NCBI GenBank assembly: GCA_943788645.1 | Contig: CALSRC010000013.1 | Location: 17,931-81,930, forward strand | Direction of reading: 5' to 3' | DNA length: 64,000 nt | Source: UA16 sp002292325 | GTDB taxonomy: Bacteria; Bacteroidota; Bacteroidia; Flavobacteriales_D; Sanyastnellaceae | Part shown: positions 23,761-32,862 of the stretch, piece by piece | How the letters are laid out: each line of letters opens with the position of its first letter | Position numbering within the stretch: the stretch's first letter is position 1 | Program-made: the position numbers and the translations under genes | Notes under the pieces: generated by a model | Told to the model about the DNA's origin: nothing | The model's database searches: none | What the model saw: only the letters and a program-made list of their open reading frames with translations

Positions 23761-24610
23761 CGGTCAGGGAGCCGAAGCGCAAGGTATCCTTTTTTACTTT
23801 CTCTCGGCCAAATGGGGTCGGGTCCTTGACCAGCACCGTTGAAAGCAATAATCCACCTGATTCCACGCTGTCGGTTGCCAAAACAAACCGCTCGCCGCTC
23901 AATGGATTAAACCACAAACTGTCAACTGATACGCGAGGCAGCCGCTTAGAGTCTCGAATCTCAGGCGTGAAATTTTCAGCATAAAACGAGGTGTAGATGA
24001 TGTCACGTACTTTGTAAGTCAATGAATCCATCGAGATTAAATCTATGAATTCATCTTCGGTCAACCCTAATTCTTCTGCCTTCACGGGGAGTTCTTCGCG
24101 GGTCAATACGTACCCCAAATCCCTGCTTTCTTGTTCTGGCAGCGTATCGTTGAACGAACCCATATTGAAGCTCACCGGAATCACTTCCTCAAACAGAAAT
24201 GCCTGAAGGGTATCATAGCTGTTGCAATACACCCCATGAATGTCATGATAGGCATCTTGGGCATCGCGGATGTCCTTCAACGCTTGGATGGTTTCCGAAT
24301 CCACTTGTGCCTTCAGTGTTCGAAATTCAATCTCTTCATCCACGCTGTAGAAGACTTCGTATCCAAGCCACAAAGCTGAAATGGTCCCTGCAATCATCAG
24401 CACACGGTAATGCGTGGAATTCATCTTCGCGAGAATCGCGGGCGTTGCCAAAATGGCAACTGCAATCAAGGCCAGCGAAGCGAGCAGCATCGCAGTTGGT
24501 TGACTTTCGAGGGCATCTCCACTCAAGTATTTCACTAGAAAACTAGCTCCTGCGAAGAAGAGGAATATCGAAATGACGTACTTGTTGATCTCTTTGAAAA
24601 ACTTATCCAT
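23729..24610 (-). CDS. Conserved membrane protein of unknown function
   Basis: A 293-residue protein with three hydrophobic helices in the first 90 residues (about 10-30, 40-62 and 70-88), followed by an acidic, mainly soluble C-terminal part. A helical stretch (about 95-125) carries TLKAQVDSETIQALKDIRDA, resembling the pilin-like helix of small periplasmic sensors. I recognise the general type as a Bacteroidota-conserved gene upstream of DUF3822/rsmD, but not its function. It overlaps the DUF3822 gene by 32 bp. Confidence 0.6.
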   Translation of the reverse strand: MDKFFKEINKYVISIFLFFAGASFLVKYLSGDALESQPTAMLLASLALIAVAILATPAILAKMNSTHYRVLMIAGTISALWLGYEVFYSVDEEIEFRTLKAQVDSETIQALKDIRDAQDAYHDIHGVYCNSYDTLQAFLFEEVIPVSFNMGSFNDTLPEQESRDLGYVLTREELPVKAEELGLTEDEFIDLISMDSLTYKVRDIIYTSFYAENFTPEIRDSKRLPRVSVDSLWFNPLSGERFVLATDSVESGGLLLSTVLVKDPTPFGREKVKKDTLRFGSLTDAHTDGNWRN

Positions 24611-24722
24611 TGGAATAGAATCAATCGGCCGGATTTTTGACCGAGTGCGAATCTACGACACATCGGGATGTAGGCAAAAACTGCAGGCGATGAAGTTGTT
24701 TTCAATCGGTGCATTCACCACC

Positions 24723-24731
24723 TACCTTCGC
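24723..24731 (+). promoter_or_regulatory. -7 box directly before the RecD-like helicase start
   Basis: TACCTTCGC (TAnnTTYG) ends 4 nt before the ATG at 24736. Confidence 0.42.
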
Positions 24732-24735
24732 TTGG

Positions 24736-26184
24736 ATGTTGGAGACCTCTGATCAAATCGAAACGTTTATCGACCGAATGGCGGGCCATTTTCCGCATCA
24801 GCCTACAGAGGGCCAAGGTCGATTGATACATGCGTTAGCTCGATTTTTCTTTAGCACCCAGCCCCGGTGTACCATCATGATTCGAGGCTACGCAGGCACC
24901 GGTAAAACCACGAGCGTAGGTGCTTTAGTCGGCGCATTGCGGACATATGGCCAGCGCCCGGTACTTTTAGCGCCAACAGGACGTGCCGCAAAGGTGATGC
25001 AGTCGTATGCGAGAATGCACGCTTCAACCATTCACCGGCACATATACCGCTCTCGAAAAAGCACGGATGGCAATCCTGCGTTTGGCTTAGCACCCAACAC
25101 CCTCGAAAACACCGTCTTTATCGTAGATGAGGCCTCCATGATTGGTGAAGGGGGACAACGAAGCAGCCAGCAAAGCCTGATCTACAGAAGCTTATTGGAT
25201 GATTTAATGGAATTTGTATTCAGTGGAGCCGGATGCCGTTTAGTTCTGGTCGGTGACGATGCCCAATTGCCACCCGTCGGCGAATCTGAAAGCCCCGCGT
25301 TGAACGAAAACCAGATGCGGCGGGATTTTGCTTTGACTGTTGCCACGATGCGATTAACGGATGTCGTACGACAAGAAATGGACAGTGGTATTCTATCCAA
25401 CGCGCACCGTTTGCGCCTCCAAATCGATGAAAAGAACATCGGTTGGCCCCGATTTTCCCTGGAAGGGATGGCCGATTTGCACCGGATCAACGGCCATGAA
25501 CTGCAAGAGTACATTGAGGATGCCTTTGCGCAGCATGGAGAGGACCACGTTGCCATCATCACGCGGTCGAATAAACGTGCGCAAGCGTTCAACCAACAAA
25601 TTCGTCACCGCATTCTGTGGCGAGAGGAATCACTGGAGGCAGGTGATCGCCTCATGGTCGTCAAAAACAATTACCATTGGCTTGCATCGGTCGATAGCAT
25701 CCCCACATCGTTGCTCGCGAATGGGGATGTCGTGATTGTGACGAAGGTGCTCAAACGATTTGATCGGTATGGAATCGACTTTGCCCAAGTGGAAGTTGAA
25801 CTGGCAGATGCGCAAGATTGGGGGCCGTTTGAAGTTTGCATCAACCTGAGCATTCTTGAATCTGATTTACCTTCGATCCCCTACGCCCAGGTCCAAGCCC
25901 TTCAGGAGGCCATTGCCCAAGATTATGTGCACTTGGGAAGCAAATCTGCCATTCTCAAGGCCGTCAAAAGAGACGATTGTTACCAAGCGCTTCAAGTGAA
26001 ATTCGCTTGGTCCATGACATGCCACAAGGCACAGGGAGGACAATGGAAGTCCGTCATCGTCGATCCTGGATTTGTCACAGAGGAAACGCTTAGCACAGAC
26101 TGGCTTCGTTGGCTTTACACGGCCTTCACCCGAGCCCAAAGTGAGCTCGCTTTGCTGAATTTTTCAGATGATTTTTTCGATTAA
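24736..26184 (+). CDS. RecD-like ATP-dependent DNA helicase (SF1)
   Basis: A 482-residue superfamily 1 helicase related to the helicase core of RecD/TraA. Motif I is GYAGTGKTT (about 55-63), motif II VDEASM, motif III GDDAQLPPVGES, and motifs V/VI appear as TCHKAQGGQW and YTAFTRAQ. It lacks the long N-terminal domains of RecD2, so it is the short form found widely in Bacteroidota. It likely unwinds DNA 5' to 3' in repair; partners are not in the window. ATG 24736 is chosen over GTG 24709 because the promoter box lies between them. Confidence 0.88.
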   Translation: MLETSDQIETFIDRMAGHFPHQPTEGQGRLIHALARFFFSTQPRCTIMIRGYAGTGKTTSVGALVGALRTYGQRPVLLAPTGRAAKVMQSYARMHASTIHRHIYRSRKSTDGNPAFGLAPNTLENTVFIVDEASMIGEGGQRSSQQSLIYRSLLDDLMEFVFSGAGCRLVLVGDDAQLPPVGESESPALNENQMRRDFALTVATMRLTDVVRQEMDSGILSNAHRLRLQIDEKNIGWPRFSLEGMADLHRINGHELQEYIEDAFAQHGEDHVAIITRSNKRAQAFNQQIRHRILWREESLEAGDRLMVVKNNYHWLASVDSIPTSLLANGDVVIVTKVLKRFDRYGIDFAQVEVELADAQDWGPFEVCINLSILESDLPSIPYAQVQALQEAIAQDYVHLGSKSAILKAVKRDDCYQALQVKFAWSMTCHKAQGGQWKSVIVDPGFVTEETLSTDWLRWLYTAFTRAQSELALLNFSDDFFD

Positions 26185-26201
26185 TCGGATGAGGAGGGAA
26201 T

Positions 26202-26232
26202 AAAAAAAGCCCCCGCTTTGCAGCAGAGGCTT
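26202..26232 (-). terminator. Intrinsic terminator of ndk
   Basis: On the minus strand an 11-bp stem including two G-U pairs (AAGCCTCTGCT with AGCGGGGGCTT, loop GCAA) is followed by seven T. It begins 23 bp after the ndk stop. Confidence 0.88.
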
Positions 26233-26254
26233 CTCCTATTTATGAACAGGTGAA

Positions 26255-26674
26255 TCAGGCCAGCTCGCGGGCACTGAAATAGAATGAGCCTTCGATGGCA
26301 GCGTTCTCATCGCTGTCCGACCCATGCACTGCATTGGCCGCAATGCTTTCCGCAAAATCTGCGCGGATCGTACCTGGAGCCGCCTCTGCTGGATTTGTAG
26401 CTCCAATGAGCTCACGGAAATCAGCCATCGCGTTGTCCTTTTCCAAAATAGCCGCCACGATGGGACCGCTTGACATGTATTCCGTCAATTCACCAAAAAA
26501 TGGACGTTCCGCATGCACGGCGTAAAACGCCTGAGCATCCGCAAGCGTGAGTTGCGTCCACTTCATCGCCTTGATGCTGAATCCAGCTTGGATGATGCGG
26601 TCAATGATTTTTCCAGTGTGCCCTGCGCCTGTAGCGTCCGGCTTAATCATGGTAAATGTGCGATTCGTCGCCAT
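26255..26674 (-). CDS. ndk: Nucleoside-diphosphate kinase
   Basis: A 139-residue enzyme transferring the gamma-phosphate between nucleoside triphosphates and diphosphates. It opens with TFTMIKPDA, contains the RPFFGELTEYMSSGP segment, and the active-site histidine lies in NAVHGSDSDENA. Length and motif order match the family. The start at ATG 26674 is favoured over 26713 because it fits the family N-terminus and a consensus promoter box lies between the two. It is monocistronic, bounded by its own promoter and terminator. Confidence 0.96.
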   Translation of the reverse strand: MATNRTFTMIKPDATGAGHTGKIIDRIIQAGFSIKAMKWTQLTLADAQAFYAVHAERPFFGELTEYMSSGPIVAAILEKDNAMADFRELIGATNPAEAAPGTIRADFAESIAANAVHGSDSDENAAIEGSFYFSARELA

Positions 26675-26696
26675 GGTGTTTTTGTTGAATTGGAGA

Positions 26697-26705
26697 GCAA
26701 AAGTA
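26697..26705 (-). promoter_or_regulatory. Consensus -7 box for ndk
   Basis: The minus strand reads TACTTTTGC, a full match to TAnnTTTGC, ending 22 nt before the ndk ATG. This is one of the few genes here with a normal-looking leader. Confidence 0.55.
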
Positions 26706-26936
26706 GTTCGCAATTCTTAATTTCAGGTTGCAGAAAATCCGAAACCACTCCGAAGGCCTCGCAGCGGACCTTTATTCGCAGGAGTCCGTTCAGGAACAGC
26801 ACGATTCCTGGACATTGAAGTGACTGCTATGCGGCCATTGAAGCGGTCATGGGTTGGTTTTACGGCACCGGTATTTTCACACACCTCATTGCTTGGGCCA
26901 TTGCACCCGAAGAAACTGCTTAGCCCCACCATGCCG

Positions 26937-26945
26937 TATCTTCGC
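26937..26945 (+). promoter_or_regulatory. -7 box directly before the rocD start
   Basis: TATCTTCGC (TAnnTTYG) ends 3 nt before the ATG at 26949. Confidence 0.45.
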
Positions 26946-26948
26946 TCT

Positions 26949-28244
26949 ATGAAGGTTACAACACCGCAGAGCTCTGCACAGGCCATGGAGATGGAAAATG
27001 ATCATGGCGCTCACAATTACCATCCCTTACCCGTTGTTTTGGACAGCGGAAAAGGCGTGCACGTTTGGGACATTGAAGGGAATCAGTATTTTGATTTTCT
27101 CAGCGCTTATTCGGCTGTAAACCAAGGGCATTGTCATCCCCGCATTGTCGGAGCCATGAAACAGCAGGCGGAAAAACTGACCTTGACATCGCGGGCCTTC
27201 TTCAATAGCAATCTTGGCAAGTACGAAGCGTTCATCACTTCGTACTTTGGTTACGATAAAGTGCTGCCGATGAATACGGGGGCCGAGGCGGTAGAAACGG
27301 CCATTAAAATTGCCCGCAAGTGGGCCTATGACGTCAAGGGAGTTCCTCCAGGATTGGCCAAAATCATCACATGTGAGGGCAACTTTCACGGACGGACAAC
27401 CACCATCGTCAGTTTCAGTACGGATACCGATTCAACGGGAGGATTTGGTCCATTTACTCCCGGATTTGAGGTCATTCCGTACGATGATACGGAGGCGCTG
27501 GAGGTGGCATTAAAAGATCCCAACGTTGCCGGTTTTTTGGTCGAACCCATCCAAGGCGAAGCCGGTGTTTACACCCCGTCTGATGATTACGTCCAAAAAG
27601 CCCAGGCGCTGTGTGAAAAGGCGGGGGTGCTCTTCATCGCCGATGAAGTCCAAACAGGCATTGCGCGAACAGGCTCGCTGCTCGCGACTTGCGGAAATTG
27701 CTCCTGCGCTGGCCATTGTGAACGCCAATCGACCTATGCGAAGGCTGATGTCTTAATCTTAGGGAAAGCACTATCAGGCGGGGCCTACCCGGTCAGTGCC
27801 GTTCTCGCAGACAACGAAATCATGGGAGTCATTCACCCGGGCCAACACGGCTCCACATTTGGTGGAAATCCTGTTGCGGCGGAGGTGGGCATTGCTGCAT
27901 TGCAAGTCGTTGTGGACGAAAAATTATCACAGAATGCCCGCCAATTGGGGGACCAATTTCGCCAAGCCATGCGGGAGCTCATCGCTGAATCCGATCTGTT
28001 GACACATGTCAGAGGCAAGGGCATGTTAAATGCTGTCGTCATCAACGACTCTCCAGAAAGCTCCACGGCATGGGATTTGTGCGTCGCCCTCAAAAACAAC
28101 GGATTACTTGCCAAGCCCACGCACGGCAATATCATCCGGTTCGCTCCCCCGTTGGTCATGACAGAAGATGAGCTCGAGGCTTGCATCCAGATTATCCGAA
28201 AAACAGTTTTGGAATTTACAAAGGACGCCAATCAGCAGGCCTAA
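26949..28244 (+). CDS. rocD: Ornithine aminotransferase (class III PLP enzyme)
   Basis: A 431-residue enzyme interconverting ornithine and 2-oxoglutarate with glutamate semialdehyde and glutamate. It opens with the family-typical DHGAHNYHPLPVVL, contains NFHGRTT, has FIADEVQTGIARTG with the PLP-contacting Asp, and the PLP lysine is in ILGKALSGG. An unusual insert at residues 248-257 has four cysteines in CxxCxCxxxC spacing (CGNCSCAGHC), which could bind a metal. The frame is open to 26820, but the promoter box and family length favour 26949. The stop overlaps the convergent cystathionine-beta-synthase-like gene by 4 bp. Confidence 0.92.
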   Translation: MKVTTPQSSAQAMEMENDHGAHNYHPLPVVLDSGKGVHVWDIEGNQYFDFLSAYSAVNQGHCHPRIVGAMKQQAEKLTLTSRAFFNSNLGKYEAFITSYFGYDKVLPMNTGAEAVETAIKIARKWAYDVKGVPPGLAKIITCEGNFHGRTTTIVSFSTDTDSTGGFGPFTPGFEVIPYDDTEALEVALKDPNVAGFLVEPIQGEAGVYTPSDDYVQKAQALCEKAGVLFIADEVQTGIARTGSLLATCGNCSCAGHCERQSTYAKADVLILGKALSGGAYPVSAVLADNEIMGVIHPGQHGSTFGGNPVAAEVGIAALQVVVDEKLSQNARQLGDQFRQAMRELIAESDLLTHVRGKGMLNAVVINDSPESSTAWDLCVALKNNGLLAKPTHGNIIRFAPPLVMTEDELEACIQIIRKTVLEFTKDANQQA

Positions 28245-29230
28245 AGCCAACCGTGGCTCTTCATCCAGTCGTCGTTATACACCTTGCCGACATACCGCGA
28301 ACCGTGGTCGTGGAACAAGCAGACGACCAGATCTGTCGGTTTCAAGCGATCCTTCAGTTGACGCAGACCTTGGAACGTACTCCCGCAGCTGTACCCTAAA
28401 AACAACCCCTCCGTCCGCGCCATTTCCCGAGCGGTCAAGGCACCGTCCTTATCGGTCACCTTTTCGAAGTGGTCAATCACATCAAAATTCACGTTGACGG
28501 GCAGGATGTCCTCCCCTACGCCTTCCGTGATGTAAGGATAAATTTCGTTTTCATCGAACTCTCCAGTCTCGTGGTATTTCTTCAAAACACTGCCGTATGA
28601 GTCAATGCCCCAGATTTGAACGTCTGGATTCTGTTCCTTCAAGAATCGCCCCGTTCCGCTGATGGTTCCTCCGGTTCCTACCCCTACGACAAAATGCGTT
28701 ACTCGACCTTCCGTTTGGTTCCAGACCTCTGGACCTGTAGAAGCATAATGGGCTTCTTGATTTGAGAGGTTGTCGTATTGGTTGCACCAGAAACTGTTCT
28801 CCGTTTCCGCTTGGCATCGCTTTGCAACACTGTAATAACTATCGGGGTGATCCGCCTCGACATTCGTTGGACAAACATGGACTTCAGCGCCCATCGCACG
28901 AAGAATATCGATTTTTTCTTTGGACTGCTTATCGCTCATCGTACAGATGAGCCGATATCCTTTTACAGCACATGCCAATGCCAGCCCCATTCCTGTATTG
29001 CCACTTGTGCACTCAATGATGGTACCCCCGGGCTTGAGCGAACCATTGGCCTCTGCATCCTCGATCATGCGCAACGCCATCCGATCCTTGACACTGTGAC
29101 CCGGATTGAAGTACTCAACCTTTGCATACACAGGGCATGGAAAGTTTTCTGCTATTTTTTGCAGTTGAATCATCGGCGTGTTGCCAATGGTCGAAAGAAT
29201 GTTCTTGTGGACGTTTCGTTGGGATTGCAT
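28241..29230 (-). CDS. PLP-dependent cysteine/cystathionine synthase family enzyme
   Basis: A 329-residue fold-type II PLP enzyme. The PLP lysine is in NPGHSVKDR (about 41-49), the substrate loop is TSGNTGMG and the phosphate-binding loop is GVGTGGTISGTG. The C-terminal GYSCGS segment and overall length resemble cystathionine beta-synthase catalytic domains without the regulatory CBS pair, rather than a typical CysK. It probably condenses serine or O-acetylserine with a thiol or sulfide; the exact acceptor cannot be fixed. A TAnnTTTG box precedes its ATG by 6 nt. Confidence 0.85.
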   Translation of the reverse strand: MQSQRNVHKNILSTIGNTPMIQLQKIAENFPCPVYAKVEYFNPGHSVKDRMALRMIEDAEANGSLKPGGTIIECTSGNTGMGLALACAVKGYRLICTMSDKQSKEKIDILRAMGAEVHVCPTNVEADHPDSYYSVAKRCQAETENSFWCNQYDNLSNQEAHYASTGPEVWNQTEGRVTHFVVGVGTGGTISGTGRFLKEQNPDVQIWGIDSYGSVLKKYHETGEFDENEIYPYITEGVGEDILPVNVNFDVIDHFEKVTDKDGALTAREMARTEGLFLGYSCGSTFQGLRQLKDRLKPTDLVVCLFHDHGSRYVGKVYNDDWMKSHGWL

Positions 29231-29236
29231 CGGAGG

Positions 29237-29245
29237 TCAAAGGTA
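29237..29245 (-). promoter_or_regulatory. -7 box for the cystathionine-beta-synthase-like gene
   Basis: The minus strand reads TACCTTTGA, a full TAnnTTTG match, ending 6 nt before the ATG at 29230. Confidence 0.5.
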
Positions 29246-29308
29246 GGTAGCAGAAACTTTCTAGAAATGAAAAAACTTCAGAATTGCCCCCTTTTGTTGG
29301 GTTTGGGG

Positions 29309-30811
29309 TTATCGATTAATGCGAAGCGCCTCCGCCGGATGAATGCGCGTGGATGCCAAGCTCGGCAACCACATCATCAAAGCACATGCCCCAAAAGCCA
29401 GAGCCTCGACCGCCAATAGATAGTTCCAATCCAAATGCACCGGTACCACATCCAAGTAATACGCTTCAGGGTTCAGCGTCACGATACCTGTTTGAGATTG
29501 GAGGACCACCAGCAAAAAACCTGCGGCATTGCCCCACAGAAATCCCCGCCCCAAAATCCGCACCGATTGCCAAAAGAAAATGCGCATCACATGTCCATCG
29601 GTCATGCCGAGTGCCTTGAGCATACCGACCATTGGGCGTCTTTCAAGAATGAGAATGAGCAGCGCGGATGTCATGTTGATAATCGAAATTAGCACCATCA
29701 AGCCGATGATGATTTCCACATTGAGGTCCAACATTCCCAACCACGTGAACATTTCAGGGGCTTGTTGCAGCACCGTCTCTGTGCGCCAGCCCAGCGGCAA
29801 CTCAGCGTAGACTGCCTCTTCAGCCTCCCCCAATGCTGTTTTCGGACCAATGAAGACTTCCAGCCCACTCGCTGCGGCTTGCCAACCTGCCCCCATCCTT
29901 TCCCACTTCCATTTTCCTGCCGCATCTCTGAACAAAAGCACCGAATCAGGATGCATCCGCGATCCTGACTTTCGGCTCGATGCAGTCACAACGTAGGCAT
30001 CTTGCGTGAGTTCATTCCATGTCACCTCATTCCCTACTAAACCGCTTACCGCACGCCAAACATCCCCGTCTTCTCTGTCACGTTGCAGCCAATCAATGCG
30101 AGGTGGCGTCGTTCCGCCAAACCCTCGAGCTTCAACACCGACCGAATCCAAGACCAATTGAATATCAAATCCCCATCCCGAAGACTGCTGAATTAACGAC
30201 GCAGGCAAAAACATAAATTCCTGGTCGTATTCCAATAACCCTGTTTTATAAATCCCTGCTAAAACCAAGTTCCGAGCACGGACCCCCGATGGACCACCAA
30301 CCAGATAAACTGTAAATCGATCGAGCAATTCCAGACCCAAACGTTTGGCTTGTTCATCTGATAAAACCGCCTCTCCTTCCGACAATTCCGCATGACCGTC
30401 AATCAGAAACCGACCCAAGAGCCGATCTGATGTCTCTGCATTGACCCCTTTAGCCACCGCCCCTTTGACTCCATCACGAGATTCCAAAATGGCCGGCATG
30501 GTATAAAAAGGATGAACCGCATCCACCGAAGGCAGGGCAACAATAGCCTCTTCGGTCTTTGGACTTCGTATGATCTTTTGTTCATCATAATCGGCATTGA
30601 GCACTTGCATATCTGCTCCAAAGCCCACAACCAATTCCTTGACCTCTTCCTGAAAACCGTGCACAATGGATGTGGCCAATACGATGAGCGCCATGCCAAC
30701 GGCCACACCGATGGTCGCTATCTGCACCACCGGGCGTGACCAAGAAGCGGATGCACCACTTTGCGACAAGCGCCGTGCAATTTTTTGGGGAAGAGCGAAT
30801 CGGTTGAACAT
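29309..30811 (-). CDS. FtsX/LolE-family ABC transporter permease
   Basis: A 500-residue protein with the MacB/FtsX arrangement. One N-terminal helix (about 28-48, VVQIATIGVAVGMALIVLATS) precedes a large periplasmic domain (about 50-365), then three C-terminal helices (about 375-400, 425-450 and 465-490). The segment MVGMLKALGMTD is the conserved cytoplasmic loop contacting the ATPase. Such permeases move lipoproteins (LolC/E) or act mechanically on cell-wall enzymes (FtsX). The Lol-like length and helix count favour a lipoprotein-export role, but no ATPase gene is adjacent. ATG 30811 replaces the upstream in-frame start at 30937, which overlaps the divergent namZ-like gene. Confidence 0.85.
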   Translation of the reverse strand: MFNRFALPQKIARRLSQSGASASWSRPVVQIATIGVAVGMALIVLATSIVHGFQEEVKELVVGFGADMQVLNADYDEQKIIRSPKTEEAIVALPSVDAVHPFYTMPAILESRDGVKGAVAKGVNAETSDRLLGRFLIDGHAELSEGEAVLSDEQAKRLGLELLDRFTVYLVGGPSGVRARNLVLAGIYKTGLLEYDQEFMFLPASLIQQSSGWGFDIQLVLDSVGVEARGFGGTTPPRIDWLQRDREDGDVWRAVSGLVGNEVTWNELTQDAYVVTASSRKSGSRMHPDSVLLFRDAAGKWKWERMGAGWQAAASGLEVFIGPKTALGEAEEAVYAELPLGWRTETVLQQAPEMFTWLGMLDLNVEIIIGLMVLISIINMTSALLILILERRPMVGMLKALGMTDGHVMRIFFWQSVRILGRGFLWGNAAGFLLVVLQSQTGIVTLNPEAYYLDVVPVHLDWNYLLAVEALAFGACALMMWLPSLASTRIHPAEALRINR

Positions 30812-30837
30812 CGTTTCGAGTTGGCAAATTACGTTGG

Positions 30838-30846
30838 TACATTCGT
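30838..30846 (+). promoter_or_regulatory. -7 box directly before the NamZ-like start
   Basis: TACATTCGT (TAnnTTYG) ends 3 nt before the ATG at 30850. It lies in the 38-bp gap to the divergent permease gene. Confidence 0.42.
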
Positions 30847-30849
30847 CCC

Positions 30850-32244
30850 ATGAAGCTTTTGGCTCAATTATCCTGTTTTGGCCTTGTTTTGATGATTTGG
30901 ATGCCCGCGAAAAGCCGGGTGCACATCCCGATCTCACCCGTGCAGTGCATCACCATGGACACCTTGAATCCGGAGACCTGGTCAGTGGATTCCACTTATG
31001 GCGCACTGCATGTTCAGCACCGCACCAAGCCACCGATGCGCATTCAATTGGGCAACGAAGACATCCGAGCTATCTATGAAGGATGCAGTCGAGCCGGTGT
31101 GGCCGTTGTCGCCAATCAGACCTCGGTCATTCATGGTGCAGACACGACGCAAAACACGCACCTGGTGGATTCCCTTCTGACCCTTGGCATTGATGTTCGA
31201 AAGGTGTTTGCCCCAGAGCATGGTTTTCGCGGCAATGCGCACAATGGGGCCCACATTGCAGACAACGTAGATCCGGTCACGGGACTCCCCATCTTGAGCC
31301 TTCACGGAAAGCATAAAAAACCCAGTGCGGAAAGCTTAAGCGATGTGCGGATCATCATCTTCGATATCCAAGACGTCGGAGCGCGTTTTTACACTTACCT
31401 AAGCACTTTATTCCTGGTGATGGAGGCAGCGGCTGAAAATGGAAAAGTGGTGGTCGTTCTGGACAGGCCCAATCCGCACGGTCACCAAATCGCTGGCCCT
31501 GTGATCCAATCTGAACTCATTTCATTCATTGGACAAATTCCAGTGCCGGTGCTACACGGCATGACCTTGGGCGAGATGGCGCAGATGATCAACGGTGAAG
31601 GGTGGCTTACAAACGGTACTTCATGTGACCTGGTGGTGATTCCGTGCAAGGGATACGCCCACAGCGATGCATGGTATCCCCCCATCGCACCAAGTCCCAA
31701 TTTACCCACGCCCGAATCCATTGCTTTATATCCTTCCTTGTGCCCATTTGAACCCACGGTTGTTAGTGTGGGGCGGGGAACTTCCACGCCGTTCGAGGTC
31801 ATTGGAATGCCGTCGGGTTCTTTGGGATCCTTCGTCTTTACCCCTCAACCCGTGGTCGGAGCATCTCCCAACCCCAAACACAAAGGAACCCCTTGCTATG
31901 GCCAAAACCTGCGGGAGCTTGGCGAAGAATGGACGCGAACAAATGTGGGGTTCGATTGGTCAATGGTTGCGGATTATGGGGACCAGTGGAGGGTTTCGCA
32001 GCAGTTACAGGCCGAGCGATTCCTCGAAGAACAGACCGGAAACTCTTCCAAAGATCCCTTTGTCAAATCCCCCTCTTTTTTTGACAAACTGGTGGGCAAT
32101 GACGGACTAAGGGCGGTCATCAATGGTCAGCTTTCTTATGACGAATACGTCGCAGGTTGGTTGGTGGAATTGCGTGAATTCGATCAAAGAAGAACGCCTT
32201 ATTTATTGTATCCCGTGCAACGAAAGGGGCAAGATGGAGGTTGA
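30850..32244 (+). CDS. DUF1343 / exo-beta-N-acetylmuramidase NamZ-family protein
   Basis: A 464-residue exported protein: residues 1-22 form a signal peptide, and the DUF1343 region begins near residue 75. Conserved segments visible are VVANQTSV, FAPEHGFRG, FDIQDVGARFYTY, VLDRPNPHG and, in the second half, GRGTSTPFEVIG. Members such as Bacillus NamZ remove N-acetylmuramic acid from the non-reducing ends of peptidoglycan fragments, so a role in cell-wall recycling is likely. An in-house amidase and other wall enzymes occur at the other end of the window. A small lipoprotein gene follows. Confidence 0.88.
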   Translation: MKLLAQLSCFGLVLMIWMPAKSRVHIPISPVQCITMDTLNPETWSVDSTYGALHVQHRTKPPMRIQLGNEDIRAIYEGCSRAGVAVVANQTSVIHGADTTQNTHLVDSLLTLGIDVRKVFAPEHGFRGNAHNGAHIADNVDPVTGLPILSLHGKHKKPSAESLSDVRIIIFDIQDVGARFYTYLSTLFLVMEAAAENGKVVVVLDRPNPHGHQIAGPVIQSELISFIGQIPVPVLHGMTLGEMAQMINGEGWLTNGTSCDLVVIPCKGYAHSDAWYPPIAPSPNLPTPESIALYPSLCPFEPTVVSVGRGTSTPFEVIGMPSGSLGSFVFTPQPVVGASPNPKHKGTPCYGQNLRELGEEWTRTNVGFDWSMVADYGDQWRVSQQLQAERFLEEQTGNSSKDPFVKSPSFFDKLVGNDGLRAVINGQLSYDEYVAGWLVELREFDQRRTPYLLYPVQRKGQDGG

Positions 32245-32288
32245 TAGTTCGCGCATCAGTATCTTGCGCACTCCATATGCACACAAAA

Positions 32289-32828
32289 ATGAAGTTTGAA
32301 CACGCACTCATAGTTTTTGGCAGCCTCTTTTTCCTCGCTATTGCAACCTCTGGTTGCTACAAGGGATCGGACTTTGACAACCCCGTTTATTCATGCGAGT
32401 GTGGTTCGGTGACTTTTCAAAGCACGGAATATCCCTTGAAAATGGCCGAAGTAGTGGTGCCGGATAGCCTGGAGCCACTTTCACGCAGTTACCATATCGT
32501 CGCAGACCTGCGCAGTGCTGAAGAGGTGGATGCTCACGTTCCTGCCCATGATTTAACGTTTCACTTCTCTTTCCCTGTGCTCGATGATGTTGTCTACTAC
32601 GTGCAACAGGAAGACATACAGCATCTCGTTCAAATCATCGATCAAGGTGATGACTTGATTCCCTATCGAAACTATCAAGCCACGGATGGGTCAATCGTCA
32701 TCAATCCCGCTTATTCTGCAGGAGTTGAGGTTGTGGAATTCAATCTAACGCTCCGTGAGCAAGTTGACAGCATACTGGTCGGATTGCCGTTGGTGTTCTC
32801 GGGAACGTTCTCCGGCAACGTTGAGTGA
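32289..32828 (+). CDS. Small lipoprotein of unknown function
   Basis: A 179-residue protein beginning MKFEHALIVFGSLFFL with the lipobox IATSGC, so Cys23 is the probable lipid-modified residue. The mature part has two further cysteines in YSCECGS, then a beta-rich domain without recognisable motifs. The upstream start at 32241 would overlap the NamZ-like stop by 4 bp but hides the signal sequence behind 16 extra residues, so ATG 32289 is preferred. It is probably cotranscribed with the NamZ-like gene. No homolog recognised. Confidence 0.65.
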   Translation: MKFEHALIVFGSLFFLAIATSGCYKGSDFDNPVYSCECGSVTFQSTEYPLKMAEVVVPDSLEPLSRSYHIVADLRSAEEVDAHVPAHDLTFHFSFPVLDDVVYYVQQEDIQHLVQIIDQGDDLIPYRNYQATDGSIVINPAYSAGVEVVEFNLTLREQVDSILVGLPLVFSGTFSGNVE

Positions 32829-32862
32829 GAATGCGCTTGGCGACAACACCCCGATGGGCTAA

